Source of the DNA: Shiella aurantiaca
Lineage (GTDB): Bacteria > Bacteroidota > Bacteroidia > Cytophagales > Cyclobacteriaceae
Assembly: GCA_030412945.1 (NCBI GenBank)
Contig: JAUHJS010000004.1
Span: 1 to 64,000, forward strand
Length of the DNA stretch: 64,000 nt
Direction: 5' to 3'
The notes beneath the pieces are model-generated. The model was not told the origin of the DNA, ran no database searches, and saw nothing but the letters and a program-made list of their open reading frames with translations. Every line of letters begins with the position of its first letter. Positions within the stretch are counted from its first letter, which is position 1. Position numbers and translations under genes: made by a program. This document shows positions 7,696 to 17,384 of this stretch, one piece after another.

Positions 7696-8340
7696 ATGAG
7701 CAAAACCCTGATTATTGTAGGCATGGGCCCCGGCCTAAGCATGGGCCTAGCACAGAAGTTTGGTGCGGAAGGCTTCCGCATAGGCATGATTAGCCGCAAT
7801 GCCGAAAAGCTAAAAGGTTTTCAGGAAGAGTTGAAAGCCCAAGGCATTTCTTCTGACTACACCACAGCCGATGTGGCCAATACCCAGAGTTTGCTTTCCG
7901 CTTTAGATGCTCTTTCGGCCAAGATGGGCCGAGTAGATGTGGTGAACTATAATGCGGTGGACGCACGCTTTGTGCCCTTACTAGAAGAAAAAATCGAAGA
8001 CCTTACCAAGGGTTTTACCCTCAGTGTGGGGAATGCATTGGCAGCTGTACGCCATTTGCTTCCTCAACTTAAAGCGAGCAAAGGGGCCGTTTTGTTGACA
8101 GGAGGCGGTAGTGCCAATTACCCGAATCCGAATATGGCCAGTATTTCCCTAGGCAAAGCAGGTATTCGCAACTTGGCTTACCAGCTGCATCAGGTATGCA
8201 AAAAGGAGGAAGTGTATGTAGGTACGCTCACCATCAATGGCTGGATACAATGGGAAAGCGAAACCCATTCTCCGAAAATTTTGGGAGAGAAATTCTGGGA
8301 GCTGTACCAAAAGCGCGATAAAGTAGAAATGGAATATTAA
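7696..8340 (+). CDS. Short-chain dehydrogenase/reductase (SDR family)
   Basis: The 214-aa protein opens with a Rossmann glycine motif in GMGPGLSMGLAQKFG and an NADP-type RNAEKL after beta-2. The active-site strand ends in LLTGGGSANYPNPN with Tyr but without the usual YxxxK spacing, and a SLGKAGIRNLAY helix follows. The product is a little shorter than classical SDRs and ends right after the substrate loop. It lies 20 bp after the fusion gene in the same direction and is followed by a terminator, so it is likely the last gene of that operon. The substrate is unknown. Confidence 0.8.
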   Translation: MSKTLIIVGMGPGLSMGLAQKFGAEGFRIGMISRNAEKLKGFQEELKAQGISSDYTTADVANTQSLLSALDALSAKMGRVDVVNYNAVDARFVPLLEEKIEDLTKGFTLSVGNALAAVRHLLPQLKASKGAVLLTGGGSANYPNPNMASISLGKAGIRNLAYQLHQVCKKEEVYVGTLTINGWIQWESETHSPKILGEKFWELYQKRDKVEMEY

Positions 8341-8344
8341 GAGG

Positions 8345-8371
8345 AGCCCTTGCAAGTGCAAGGGCTTTTTT
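8345..8371 (+). terminator. Rho-independent terminator
   Basis: AGCCCTTGCA is paired with TGCAAGGGCT and followed by a T-run (8366-8371). It ends the 4.6-8.3 kb operon. Confidence 0.9.
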
Positions 8372-8425
8372 CTTGCTGGAGGACACCTCAAAACAAAATA
8401 CCTCAGGCGGGGTTTTGCCTCTGAT

Positions 8426-9703
8426 ATGAAGAAAAAAGCCATTTTTTGGTTTAGGAATGATTTACGACTGGGAGATAACCTCGCCCTACAAAAAGCCATA
8501 CAAAAGGCGGAGCAAATCTTGTTTGTGTATGCTATTCCCCCAGATGCTGTTAGCAATTTCTCCTTTTATAAATGGAAGTTTTTGGAGGAGTCCGTGCTCG
8601 ACCTCTCGGAACAATTGAAAGAGAAAGGTGCTACTTTATATTTTTTACACGACTGGGACCTAAGCCGCTGGATAGCGCTTTGTCAGGCGGAGGAGATTGA
8701 GGCCGTATACGCTTCTGCAGGAGTAGGCTATTATGAGCAACAAGAGGAACAAAAGCTCATGGAGGCCTTGCAGACGAAAGGCATATCCTGCCATTTTTAT
8801 TTTCAGCATACCCTTATTGCGCCAGAAGACCTTGGTTTCTCCATTGAACAGCTGCCGAATGTATTCACTGATTTTAGAAAAAAAGTAGAAGCAAACTGCC
8901 GTGTGGTTGCCCCCATTTCAGCGCCCCAACAAATCAGGGGCTTATCCACTACACTTCCTACTCAATGGCCTGCAGCCACTACTTTTGGAATCCAAGACTT
9001 TCCGATAGATTCACGAACGGCATTCCCCTTTTCGGGTGGAGAACGAGCCGCCCATCAGCGCCTACAATTTTACCTTTGGGAGAGCAACTTAATTGCCGAT
9101 TATAAAAACACACGCAACGGACTTATAGGAGCCGATTACAGTAGCAAACTTTCTCCTTGGCTGGCGTGGGGTTGTATATCGGCTCGAAGTGTTTATGCGG
9201 CTGTAAAGCGGTTTGAATCAGAAAGAATTCAAAATGAAAGCACCTATTGGCTGGTTTTTGAATTGCTATGGCGCGACTATTTCCAATGGGTGATGTGTAA
9301 GTACGGTAAGCGATTATTTTCTCTGTACGGCATCAAAGGCAAAGCCACCAGAGAATGGTCTCGTTCGGAAGCTTTATTGGCCGATTGGGTGCATGGGCGC
9401 ACGCCTGAACCGCTCGTCAATGCCAATATGCTTGAGCTCAAACACACCGGATTTATGAGTAACCGAGGCCGACAGTGGGTGGCTTCTTACCTGATTCACG
9501 ATTTGGGGATAGACTGGCGCCTTGGCGCTTCGTATTTTGAAAAGATGCTGATTGACTACGATGTAGCCAGTAATTGGGGCAACTGGGCGTATTTGGCCGG
9601 AGTAGGCAATGACCCTCGCCCCAATCGCTATTTCTCTCCTGCTTCGCAAGGCGAACGCTACGATCCCGAGGGAAACCATCAGCGACTTTGGCTCAAGCGA
9701 TAA
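8426..9703 (+). CDS. Cryptochrome DASH / DNA photolyase family protein
   Basis: The 425-aa flavoprotein starts with the photolyase N-terminal alpha/beta domain (KKAIFWFRNDLRLGDNLAL). It has the FAD-binding helical domain, including LAWGCISARSVY, WLVFELLWRDYFQW, HTGFMSNRGRQWVASYLIHDLGIDWRLGA and NWGNWAYLAGVGNDPR. The C-terminal AGVGNDPRPNRYF and YDP-G-x-RLWL ending are DASH signatures. Members repair cyclobutane dimers in single-stranded DNA or act in blue-light sensing. It stands alone after a terminator. The light theme recurs in the CarH-like regulator at 43.8 kb, but no shared control site was identified. Confidence 0.93.
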   Translation: MKKKAIFWFRNDLRLGDNLALQKAIQKAEQILFVYAIPPDAVSNFSFYKWKFLEESVLDLSEQLKEKGATLYFLHDWDLSRWIALCQAEEIEAVYASAGVGYYEQQEEQKLMEALQTKGISCHFYFQHTLIAPEDLGFSIEQLPNVFTDFRKKVEANCRVVAPISAPQQIRGLSTTLPTQWPAATTFGIQDFPIDSRTAFPFSGGERAAHQRLQFYLWESNLIADYKNTRNGLIGADYSSKLSPWLAWGCISARSVYAAVKRFESERIQNESTYWLVFELLWRDYFQWVMCKYGKRLFSLYGIKGKATREWSRSEALLADWVHGRTPEPLVNANMLELKHTGFMSNRGRQWVASYLIHDLGIDWRLGASYFEKMLIDYDVASNWGNWAYLAGVGNDPRPNRYFSPASQGERYDPEGNHQRLWLKR

Positions 9704-9775
9704 ACCTAGCCATAGGATTGATGCTTTCCCGGCACTTCCGTATCTTGGGTAAGCATTTCTCAAGACCGAAAGCCT

Positions 9776-10243
9776 ATGGAATCCGGAATCACCTCATTGG
9801 GCCCTTCTCATGAAATTGTAAGCACTCGAATTTTTACCGTGCCGCGTGCCCTGCTATTTCGTGCCTGGGAAGAACCCGAGCATTTGAAAAACTGGTGGGG
9901 GCCTGCCGGATTTACCAATACCTTTTGGGAATTCGACTTTCGGGAGGGTGGAATATGGCGCTTTACCATGCACGGCCCGGAAAAAGGGAACTATGAGAAC
10001 AAATGTGAGTTTATAAAAATTGAAAAGCCAGCCTTGATTGCCTGGAAACGGCACTCCCAGCCCTACTTTCGGGTCTTGGCTACTTTTGAGGAGATTTCCT
10101 CCGAGGAAACGCGCTTGGTCTTCAAAATGCTGTTTGATACGGAGGAAGAATGTAATAAGCTCAAGAAATTTGTAGTCGATAAGAATGAAGAAAATTTTGA
10201 TAAGCTTGAACAGGAACTACGTAAAATGAAAGCTCAGCCCTAA
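9776..10243 (+). CDS. SRPBCC (AHSA1-type) domain protein
   Basis: The 155-aa protein has the START-like/AHSA1 pattern: TRIFTVPRALLFRAWEEPEHLKNWWGPAGFTNTFWEFDFREGG, with the conserved W-W-G-P and F-D-F-R-x-G-G, then a beta-sheet and a C-terminal helix. Such proteins bind small hydrophobic ligands in a helix-grip cavity; the ligand here is unknown. It forms a co-directional run with the DUF2200 and DUF1801 genes. Members of these three small families often occur near one another in Bacteroidota, but no pathway is established. Confidence 0.85.
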   Translation: MESGITSLGPSHEIVSTRIFTVPRALLFRAWEEPEHLKNWWGPAGFTNTFWEFDFREGGIWRFTMHGPEKGNYENKCEFIKIEKPALIAWKRHSQPYFRVLATFEEISSEETRLVFKMLFDTEEECNKLKKFVVDKNEENFDKLEQELRKMKAQP

Positions 10244-10284
10244 GTGGACGAGGGCTTACGTTTTTCTAAATCCGATTTACGCCT

Positions 10285-10638
10285 ATGAACAATAATACTC
10301 GAGTTTTTAAAATGGCTTTTGCCAGTGTATATCCGCATTATGTGCAAAAGGCGGAAAAGAAAGGCCGCAGCAAAGAAGAAGTAGATAGCCTTATTACTTG
10401 GCTTACCGGCTACGATCTCCAAGCCTTACAGCAACAGATAGACGTAAGATGCGATTTTGAGACTTTCTTTGCGCAAGCCCCTCAGCTTAATCCGAATGTG
10501 GATAAAATCACCGGAGTGATTTGTGGCTATCGTGTGGAGGAAATCGAAGATCCACTAATGCAAAAAATCCGCTACCTCGATAAACTGATTGACGAGCTGG
10601 CCAAAGGCAAAGCCATGGAAAAAATTATGCGTAAATAG
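10285..10638 (+). CDS. DUF2200 domain protein
   Basis: The 117-aa protein matches the DUF2200 family across its length: [22 protein letters not shown] near the start, a [10 protein letters not shown] segment, then [40 protein letters not shown]. The family is uncharacterised. It lies 41 bp after the SRPBCC gene and 9 bp before the DUF1801 gene, all co-directional and probably one transcript. Confidence 0.85.
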   Translation: MNNNTRVFKMAFASVYPHYVQKAEKKGRSKEEVDSLITWLTGYDLQALQQQIDVRCDFETFFAQAPQLNPNVDKITGVICGYRVEEIEDPLMQKIRYLDKLIDELAKGKAMEKIMRK

Positions 10639-10647
10639 AAAATCCCT

Positions 10648-11061
10648 ATGGCTAAAGAAAAGCTAAGTGCGCAGGAACAAGTGACGGAGTATATTGAGCA
10701 ATTACCGCAAGCAATTCGACCTGCGGTAGCCTATCTCCGTGAACGTATATTGTCGGTAGATGCGCAAATCGGAGAGCATATCAAATGGAATGCTCCCGCC
10801 TTTTATTATACTGGTGAAATGAAAGCCTTTGACCCCAAAACCTATAAAAGAGATATCTTGGTTATGCACCTTCGCAAGGCCTATATTTTATGTGTGCTGC
10901 CTACCGGGGCTAGTATTCAGAAAAACACTGCCTTACTGGAAGGGGATTATACAGATGGAAGGCGCATGATATCTTTTAGGGATTTGGAAGATATAAAAAG
11001 CAAGGAAGCTCTTTTGAAGGACACCCTGCAAGAATGGCTGAGCTTGGTGGAAAAAGAGTAA
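10648..11061 (+). CDS. DUF1801 domain protein
   Basis: The 137-aa protein shows the DUF1801 (YdhG/YjbR-like) pattern. The helix QAIRPAVAYLRERIL is followed by IKWNAPAFYYTGEMKAF and an RDILVMHLRKAYILCVLPTG sheet, then RMISFRDLEDIKSKEALLKDTLQEWL. The conserved KW-x-x-P-x-F core is intact. The function of the family is not established. It is the last gene of the small plus-strand run; the next gene, DUF4184, is convergent with only 3 bp between stops. Confidence 0.85.
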   Translation: MAKEKLSAQEQVTEYIEQLPQAIRPAVAYLRERILSVDAQIGEHIKWNAPAFYYTGEMKAFDPKTYKRDILVMHLRKAYILCVLPTGASIQKNTALLEGDYTDGRRMISFRDLEDIKSKEALLKDTLQEWLSLVEKE

Positions 11062-11064
11062 GTC

Positions 11065-11781
11065 TCAATTCTTTTTATAAATACTAAACAACAGACCGCT
11101 AAGCATAAGTGCATACACACAAGCACCCAAAACGCTGGCCACAAAATGGCCAAAATGAATAAAGCCCATAGCACCTCGCAGTCCTAAAATAAACCCCATA
11201 GCCAATAGGGATACCAACCAGAAAGCCTTATCCTTTTTATAATTCATGGACTGTACAGGCATTTGTTGTAAGCAATAATAAATGGCCCAAGCGCCCAGTA
11301 AGGTGCTGACGTGCTGCAAGACCCGATACAGGGGCAAGTTGAAAATTCCAAGATCTACGGTAGTTTGCAAAAAAGGTAGTGCGTTTACCGAAAAGGTATT
11401 TTCATGGGTAAAGCTGTCCCAAAGAAAGTGAGAAAAAATGCCTATCAAAAAGCTACTGATAAGGATATGCCCACGTTTTTTTACTTCCTCCCAAACATTT
11501 AATGCATACAAATCGCCAAGGCGACTACTGATAAAATGTGGACTATTACGTAACAGCGGACGTTTTACCCAGGCATGAAAAACCAAGTATAGCCCGATAC
11601 ATATTGGTAAGTCAAGGATAAAGGCCCCTAAGAAAGTATGGCTGATGGTGGCATGCAGCTTTAGCTTGAGGATATACTCAAAATCGGGCGACATGCTGCC
11701 TATTACCAATGCCGACACCGATACATACCTACTTTTTCGAAGAGGAAGTATTATAGCCGGATGGGAAAAGGTAAAAGGCAT
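11065..11781 (-). CDS. DUF4184 family membrane protein
   Basis: The 238-aa protein starts MPFTFSHPAIILPLRKSRYV, the hallmark of DUF4184. It has SPDFEY after the first helix and an H-F-L-W-D-S-F-T-H motif, resembling metal-dependent membrane hydrolase-like folds (YdjM/LexA-binding-like) with conserved His and Asp facing one side. About five hydrophobic segments indicate an inner-membrane protein. It starts 6 bp after the ABC-F stop on the same strand, so the two are probably co-transcribed. Function is unknown. Confidence 0.85.
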   Translation of the reverse strand: MPFTFSHPAIILPLRKSRYVSVSALVIGSMSPDFEYILKLKLHATISHTFLGAFILDLPICIGLYLVFHAWVKRPLLRNSPHFISSRLGDLYALNVWEEVKKRGHILISSFLIGIFSHFLWDSFTHENTFSVNALPFLQTTVDLGIFNLPLYRVLQHVSTLLGAWAIYYCLQQMPVQSMNYKKDKAFWLVSLLAMGFILGLRGAMGFIHFGHFVASVLGACVYALMLSGLLFSIYKKN

Positions 11782-11787
11782 GGCGTG

Positions 11788-13422
11788 TTATTTTCGCTCG
11801 ATTTCGCGCAGGTTTTCTAACTTCTTATTGCGAAGGAATCCTCCGATGTCTTCAAAGTGTTCTTTGATGCGTTTATTGCCAAACTCAAATACCTTGGTGG
11901 CCAATCCATCGAGGAAATCGCGGTCGTGGGAAACCAATATCAAAGTGCCATCAAAGGCTTTAAGCGCATCTTTCAGGATGTCTTTGGTACGAATATCAAG
12001 GTGGTTGGTCGGTTCATCCAGAATCAGCAAGTTCACGGGTTGAAGCAAGAGCTTGATCATGGCCAAGCGGGTTTTTTCACCACCCGAAAGCACTTTCACC
12101 TTTTTCTCAATGGTATCGCCACTGAACATAAAGGCGCCCAACATATCTTTTATCTTCGTACGGATTTCGCCTACCGCTATGGAATCTATAGTTTGAAAAA
12201 TGGTCAGGTCCTCATCGAGCAAGCTGGCCTGATTTTGGGCAAAGTAGCCTATCTGGCAATTGTGCCCAAGCTGTAGCCTGCCTTCAAAATCAATCTCCCC
12301 CATGATAGCCTTCACGAAAGTAGATTTCCCTTCCCCGTTTTTCCCCACAAAAGCAATCTTCTGCCCGCGTTCAATAGTTACAGAAGCATCTTTGAACACC
12401 ACATGGTCGCCATAGCTTTTGCTCAAGCCTTCGGCAATTACCGGATAATTGCCCGAGCGTGGTGCTGGAGGGAATTTAAGATTCAAGGCCGAAGTGTCCA
12501 CCTCGTCTACCTCTATCAGCTCCATTTTTTCTAACATTTTCACCCGTGACTGCACCTGCAGGGTTTTAGAATAAGTCCCCTTGAATCGGTCGATAAACTG
12601 CTGAATATCGGCAATTTCGCGCTGCTGCTCTTCGTAGTGTTTTTGTTGCTGCTCGCGTCTTTCCTGACGCAACTGCAGGTAATGAGAGTAATTGGTTTTA
12701 TAATCGTAAATGCGCCCCATGGTTACTTCTATGGTGCGGTTGGTAATGTTATCCACAAAGGCTTTATCGTGCGAAATCACAATCACCGCCTTGGCATTGT
12801 TTACCAAAAAATCTTCCAGCCATTGGATAGATTCTATGTCCATGTGGTTGGTAGGCTCATCGAGCAAAATCAGATCAGGCTTTTGCAAAAGGATTTTGGC
12901 CAGCTCAATGCGCATGCGCCAGCCTCCACTAAATTCGCTGGTAGGGCGAGTGAAGTCGCTACGCAGAAAGCCCAAGCCCATTAAGGTTCTTTCAACTTCG
13001 GCATCGAAGTTTACTTCTTCTATGGAATAGTATTTCTCACTCAGGTCCGATACTTCTTCAATAATCTTGCTGTATTCATCCGATTCGTAATCGGTGCGGG
13101 TTTCCAATTGGTGATTAAGCTCCTCCATGCGGGTTTTCATCCCCAGAATTTTGGAAAATGCTTTGCTGGTTTCTTCAAAAACCGTGCATTTATCTTCCGT
13201 AAGCAGGTGCTGAGGCAAGTAGGCGATAATGGCATCTTTCGGAGCCGACACTTTTCCGCGCGTAGGCTTGTTCACCCCGGCAATAATCTTGAGCAAGGTC
13301 GATTTTCCTGCTCCGTTTTTGCCCATCAGGGCGATGCGGTCGTTTTCGTTGATATTGAAAGAAATGTCACTGAAAAGTGCCGAACCGTTAAACTCTACGG
13401 TTACTCCGTCTACTGAAATCAT
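11788..13422 (-). CDS. ABC-F family ATP-binding protein
   Basis: The 544-aa protein has two ABC domains and no membrane segment. Walker A motifs are GKNGAGKST (about residue 35) and GKNGEGKST (about 360), the signature motifs are FSGGWRMRIELAK and LSGGEKTRLAM, and Walker B/D-loop segments read ILLDEPTNHMDI and ILDEPTNHLDI. ABC-F proteins act on the ribosome and can relieve stalling or antibiotic block. The interdomain linker is rich in Q and R (RQERREQQQKHYEEQQ). I choose ATG 13422 (MISVDGVTVEF) because the 28 residues further upstream do not match. A TATCTTTG box lies just upstream. Confidence 0.93.
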   Translation of the reverse strand: MISVDGVTVEFNGSALFSDISFNINENDRIALMGKNGAGKSTLLKIIAGVNKPTRGKVSAPKDAIIAYLPQHLLTEDKCTVFEETSKAFSKILGMKTRMEELNHQLETRTDYESDEYSKIIEEVSDLSEKYYSIEEVNFDAEVERTLMGLGFLRSDFTRPTSEFSGGWRMRIELAKILLQKPDLILLDEPTNHMDIESIQWLEDFLVNNAKAVIVISHDKAFVDNITNRTIEVTMGRIYDYKTNYSHYLQLRQERREQQQKHYEEQQREIADIQQFIDRFKGTYSKTLQVQSRVKMLEKMELIEVDEVDTSALNLKFPPAPRSGNYPVIAEGLSKSYGDHVVFKDASVTIERGQKIAFVGKNGEGKSTFVKAIMGEIDFEGRLQLGHNCQIGYFAQNQASLLDEDLTIFQTIDSIAVGEIRTKIKDMLGAFMFSGDTIEKKVKVLSGGEKTRLAMIKLLLQPVNLLILDEPTNHLDIRTKDILKDALKAFDGTLILVSHDRDFLDGLATKVFEFGNKRIKEHFEDIGGFLRNKKLENLREIERK

Positions 13423-13442
13423 GCTATGTAAAAATAAGGCTA

Positions 13443-13450
13443 CAAAGATA
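13443..13450 (-). promoter_or_regulatory. Bacteroidota-type -7 box for the ABC-F gene
   Basis: On the minus strand the sequence reads TATCTTTG, a perfect TAnnTTTG match, 20 bp upstream of the start codon. No convincing TTG element was seen at the usual spacing. A weaker plus-strand box TATCTTTA at 13538-13545 precedes uvrA by only 6 bp. Confidence 0.5.
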
Positions 13451-13551
13451 CACGAATTATTAGCAGCTTTAAAAAGTCCGACCTCAGGTGGGGATAAAAT
13501 CTTCACAAACCTTCTATGCGAATCGGGTGTTGTATGGTATCTTTACAAGTT

Positions 13552-16380
13552 ATGAGTACAGCCGCTGCCGCATCCAAAAAAAGCCCGTCTTTCGATACCC
13601 TCGACCCCAAAGAGTTCATCCTTATCAAAGGAGCTCGGGTCAATAACCTTAAAAACATTGATGTGGCCATTCCGCGCAATAAGCTGGTGGTGGTTACGGG
13701 TGTTTCGGGTTCCGGCAAGTCGAGCTTGGCTTTCGATACTCTTTTTGCCGAAGGGCAGCGTATGTACGTGGAAAGCTTGAGTTCCTACGCCCGCCAGTTT
13801 TTGGGCCGTATGGAAAAACCCGAAGTGGATTATATCCGTGGGGTTTCTCCAGCCATTGCTATTGAGCAGAAAGTGAATACGCGAAATCCGCGCTCTACGG
13901 TAGGCACTACCACCGAAATCTACGATTATTTGAAATTGCTATACGCCCGCATTGGCACTACCTATTCGCCTGTAAGTGGCGAAAAAGTAAGTCGCGATAC
14001 GGTAGATAGTGTATTGGAATATATTTATGCTTTGGAGGAAGGCACCCGACTAATGGTGCTTTGTCCCTTGCATGTACGCAGCGGCCGCACCATGGTGCAA
14101 GAGTTGGGCATACTCATGAGCAAAGGCTATAGCCGGATTTTGGTCAATGGTGAAGTGGTGTTTCTGGAGGAAGTAATAGAAAGCAAACCCAAATGGACAG
14201 CCAAAGACGATATCTTTATCATCATCGACCGCGCTAGTGTGCAGAAAGAAGACGAAGACAGTCGATTCCGCTTAGCCGATTCGGTACAAACGGCCTTTTT
14301 TGAAGGAGAGGGTGAATGCATTATTGATTTGCCCGAACAAGGCCAAAAGCATTTCTCCGACCGCTTTGAGCGCGATGGGATGATATTTGAAGAGCCTTCG
14401 GCCAACTTTTTCACTTTCAATAATCCCTACGGAGCCTGCAAGCGCTGCGAAGGTTTTGGCAATATTTTGGGGATTGACGATGACTTGGTGATTGCCGATA
14501 AGAGCCTTTCGGTCTACGAAGGGGCTATTGTGCCTTGGCGCAGCGAAGGTATGAGAGAGTGGCTGGCGCCCTTGCTAAAAAATGGCATTCATTTCAATTT
14601 CCCCATCCACCGTCCTTGGAACGAGCTCACCGAAGAAGAGCAGGAGTTGGTATGGAAAGGAAACAAATACTTTGATGGCCTGCATAAGTTTTTTGCTTTT
14701 CTGGAATCGCAAACCCATAAAATCCAGTATCGGGTAATGCTCAGCCGCTACCGCGGGCGCACCGTTTGTCCCGATTGCCGTGGCACGCGCCTACGCAAAG
14801 ATGCTCAGTATGTAAAAATTGCGGACAAATCCATCACCGATTTGGTGTTGATGCCCGTAAGCAGCCTCATTCCATTCTTTGAAACCCTAAATTTACCTCC
14901 GCATGAAGCCAAAGTGGCCGAACGCTTGGTAAAAGAGATTGCCAATCGCCTGAACTACCTCGATCGGGTAGGCTTGGGTTATCTCACCCTCAATCGCGTA
15001 TCTTCCACCCTTTCCGGAGGAGAGTTTCAGCGCATTAAGCTGGCTACCTCCTTGGGCAGTGCCTTGGTAGGAAGTATGTATATTTTAGATGAGCCCAGCA
15101 TAGGTCTGCACCCGCGCGATACCCAAAAACTGGTGAGCGTATTGCAAATGCTGCGCGACTTGGGCAATACCGTGGTGGTGGTGGAACACGAGGAGGACAT
15201 CATGCGCGTAGCCGATCAAATTATCGATATAGGCCCCGATGCGGGTAGCCATGGGGGAGAACTGATCTTTCAGGGTACGCTGGTTGAAATGAAAGAAGAG
15301 AACCTTTCCAAAACCGCTCGCTTTTTGAATGGGGTAGATAAAATTGCCATTCCTTCCGTCAGAAGAAAGTGGACGCAGTCGGTGAAGATAAAGGGTGCTA
15401 GAGAGAATAACCTGAAAAATGTAGATGCCGAATTCCCCTTGGGCGTGCTGACTATGGTTACGGGCGTGAGCGGTTCGGGTAAGAGTACCTTGGTGAAGAA
15501 AATCCTATATCCGGCCATTGGCAAGATTGTGGGTACAGTAGGAGAAACCACCGGAAAGTTTGACAAGCTGGAAGGTGATTATAAAACCATCACCCAGATT
15601 GAGTTTGTAGATCAAAACCCGATTGGAAAGAGTAGTCGTTCCAATCCGGTGACCTATGTAAAAGCCTACGATGCCATTCGTCAGCTCTATGCAGATCAGG
15701 CCATTGCCAAGCAAAGAGGCTACAAACCTTCACACTTTAGTTTCAATGTGGAAGGCGGCCGCTGCGAAGTATGCCAAGGGGAAGGAGAGGTGAAAATAGA
15801 AATGCAGTTTATGGCCGATATCCACCTCACCTGCGAAAGTTGCCATGGCAAGCGCTTTAAGCAAGAGGTGCTGGATGTGCGCTATAAAGAAAAAGACATA
15901 GCCGAAGTATTGGACATGACGGTGGAGGATAGCATTGACTTTTTTAAAGATAAAAATGCCATTGTGAGCAAACTGCTTCCTCTGCGCGATGTGGGCTTGG
16001 GTTATATTCGACTAGGCCAGTCCTCAAGCTCACTGAGTGGAGGCGAGGCGCAACGAGTTAAGTTGGCCAGCTTTATCAGCAAGGGGGAAAGCAGCAATAG
16101 TAAAAATCACATTCTATTTATATTCGATGAGCCTACCACAGGCTTGCACTTTAGCGATATCCGAAAATTATTGGATGCTATCAATGCCTTGGTAGATCAG
16201 GGGAACTCCGTGATTGTCATCGAGCACAATATGGAGATGGTGAAATGTGCCGATTGGATTATCGACATTGGCCCCGAAGGAGGCGAGCAGGGAGGGAAGA
16301 TTGAATTTAGCGGTACGCCCGAACAAATGGCAAAGCTTACCGGGAACTATACGGCACAGTATTTAAAAGAGAAGTTATAA
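13552..16380 (+). CDS. uvrA: Excinuclease ABC subunit A
   Basis: The 942-aa UvrA scans DNA for bulky lesions with UvrB in nucleotide excision repair. Walker A motifs are GVSGSGKSS (about residue 50) and GVSGSGKST (about 638), each followed by its zinc module: CKRCEGFGN with CPDCRGTRL in the first half and CEVCQGEGE with CESCHGKRF in the second. Both ABC signatures are present ([24 protein letters not shown]). ATG 13552 ([10 protein letters not shown]) is preferred over the 13516 frame start because the extra residues lack homology. It is divergent from the ABC-F gene. Confidence 0.97.
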   Translation: MSTAAAASKKSPSFDTLDPKEFILIKGARVNNLKNIDVAIPRNKLVVVTGVSGSGKSSLAFDTLFAEGQRMYVESLSSYARQFLGRMEKPEVDYIRGVSPAIAIEQKVNTRNPRSTVGTTTEIYDYLKLLYARIGTTYSPVSGEKVSRDTVDSVLEYIYALEEGTRLMVLCPLHVRSGRTMVQELGILMSKGYSRILVNGEVVFLEEVIESKPKWTAKDDIFIIIDRASVQKEDEDSRFRLADSVQTAFFEGEGECIIDLPEQGQKHFSDRFERDGMIFEEPSANFFTFNNPYGACKRCEGFGNILGIDDDLVIADKSLSVYEGAIVPWRSEGMREWLAPLLKNGIHFNFPIHRPWNELTEEEQELVWKGNKYFDGLHKFFAFLESQTHKIQYRVMLSRYRGRTVCPDCRGTRLRKDAQYVKIADKSITDLVLMPVSSLIPFFETLNLPPHEAKVAERLVKEIANRLNYLDRVGLGYLTLNRVSSTLSGGEFQRIKLATSLGSALVGSMYILDEPSIGLHPRDTQKLVSVLQMLRDLGNTVVVVEHEEDIMRVADQIIDIGPDAGSHGGELIFQGTLVEMKEENLSKTARFLNGVDKIAIPSVRRKWTQSVKIKGARENNLKNVDAEFPLGVLTMVTGVSGSGKSTLVKKILYPAIGKIVGTVGETTGKFDKLEGDYKTITQIEFVDQNPIGKSSRSNPVTYVKAYDAIRQLYADQAIAKQRGYKPSHFSFNVEGGRCEVCQGEGEVKIEMQFMADIHLTCESCHGKRFKQEVLDVRYKEKDIAEVLDMTVEDSIDFFKDKNAIVSKLLPLRDVGLGYIRLGQSSSSLSGGEAQRVKLASFISKGESSNSKNHILFIFDEPTTGLHFSDIRKLLDAINALVDQGNSVIVIEHNMEMVKCADWIIDIGPEGGEQGGKIEFSGTPEQMAKLTGNYTAQYLKEKL

Positions 16381-16441
16381 AACAAAAAAAGGAAAGGCAA
16401 AGCCCTCCCCCTTTTTCCATCTATTAACCTTTTCTTTAAAA

Positions 16442-17005
16442 TTATAATGAGATAATTTTTTCTAATCCTTTGGTACTGGTAACCTCAAAATACGCTCCTT
16501 CGCTAAGTTTGGAAACATCGTATACCTGTCCCCATTGTGTTTGGTCTTCAATGGTTTGCTTGTGTACCAGTTTATTGTTATTATAAACCTTCACGGTAAA
16601 GTCATCGTTGTCGAGGTTGTTGATACGGAGGAATACTTTACCTTCCTCGGGGTATACATTTTGCAAATGCACCACACTGGCTAGAGCCGTCTTTTTGTAA
16701 ACGACTTCTGAAGCGTTCTTTCCATTTTTGTCTTCTACAACCACTGTATACGTTCCTTCACCCGCATCGGATAGATTATAGGGACGAACAAAAGATTCTT
16801 CTGTAATACGCTCAGAAAAAATCAATTCGTTTTCTTGATTATAAATACTCACTTTCACTGATTGTGATTCTGAGGAAACGTAGGCGAGTTTTACAATGCC
16901 ATCTTGGGTGGCATTAGTAACCGATACAGAAGCGATGTTTTTTTCGTTGGCAAACGCAAGCGTTCCAACCATTAGGAGAGCTCCTAATAGGATTGTAGTT
17001 TTCAT
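16442..17005 (-). CDS. Secreted DUF3244-like protein with two beta-repeats
   Basis: The 187-aa protein has a clear signal peptide (MKTTILLGALLMVGTLAFAN) and two similar beta-rich units. In each, a KVSIYNQENELIF or KVYNNNKLVHKQTI strand pair is followed by a SDAGEGTYTV or SKLSEGAYFEV strand, the pattern of DUF3244 and T9SS-adjacent Fn3/Ig-like modules. No sorting motif or catalytic residue is evident. It is a likely periplasmic or exported protein of unknown role. It is monocistronic, convergent with uvrA (61 bp between stops), and has a 380-bp gap upstream. Confidence 0.7.
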   Translation of the reverse strand: MKTTILLGALLMVGTLAFANEKNIASVSVTNATQDGIVKLAYVSSESQSVKVSIYNQENELIFSERITEESFVRPYNLSDAGEGTYTVVVEDKNGKNASEVVYKKTALASVVHLQNVYPEEGKVFLRINNLDNDDFTVKVYNNNKLVHKQTIEDQTQWGQVYDVSKLSEGAYFEVTSTKGLEKIISL

Positions 17006-17384
17006 GGTGTTGTTGTTTTGTTGTTTATTTTGACCGTTGTAGGGGGTTATACGCCCCTCGGGTGCTAGGGTTGTATTTTATTTGTTAAAAAATAGTAAAG
17101 GCAGATGCAACCTGTTTGAAAAGTACAATTTATAAAACCTTGGTTTTCCTATAAGAGACGTTTCTATTTACTTGTTTAGCCCCGATTTATATGAGAAAAG
17201 TACAATGAATTTATTTTTCAGAATCGTTGAAATGTTTTATTAAATCATAAAAAAGCGACCCAAATCTTCCTTTTTTAGTGAATCGTGACTTTCCAATTGG
17301 CCGCCTATTGACGACAGGTAAACAATAAAAAACCCTTGCTGAGCTTTTGCTTAGCAAGGGTTTCTACATCTTTTTGGTCTTCCC
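17006..17384. other. Intergenic region between two minus-strand genes
   Basis: The right part carries the permease terminator (17329-17363). The part next to 17005 is the leader of the secreted gene, with GTTGTT-rich sequence and a GGGGTTATACGCCCC hairpin (17043-17057). No clear TAnnTTTG box and no small gene were recognised. Confidence 0.5.
17329..17363 (-). terminator. Rho-independent terminator of the permease gene
   Basis: On the minus strand CCCTTGCTAAGC and GCTCAGCAAGGG pair around AAAA, followed by a run of T. It lies 22 bp after the permease stop codon. Confidence 0.9.

Noticed and set aside
8373-8425. Inverted CAAAAC/GTTTTG before the DASH cryptochrome as an operator
   Set aside because: The arms are only six bases and AT-rich; symmetry of this size is common by chance.
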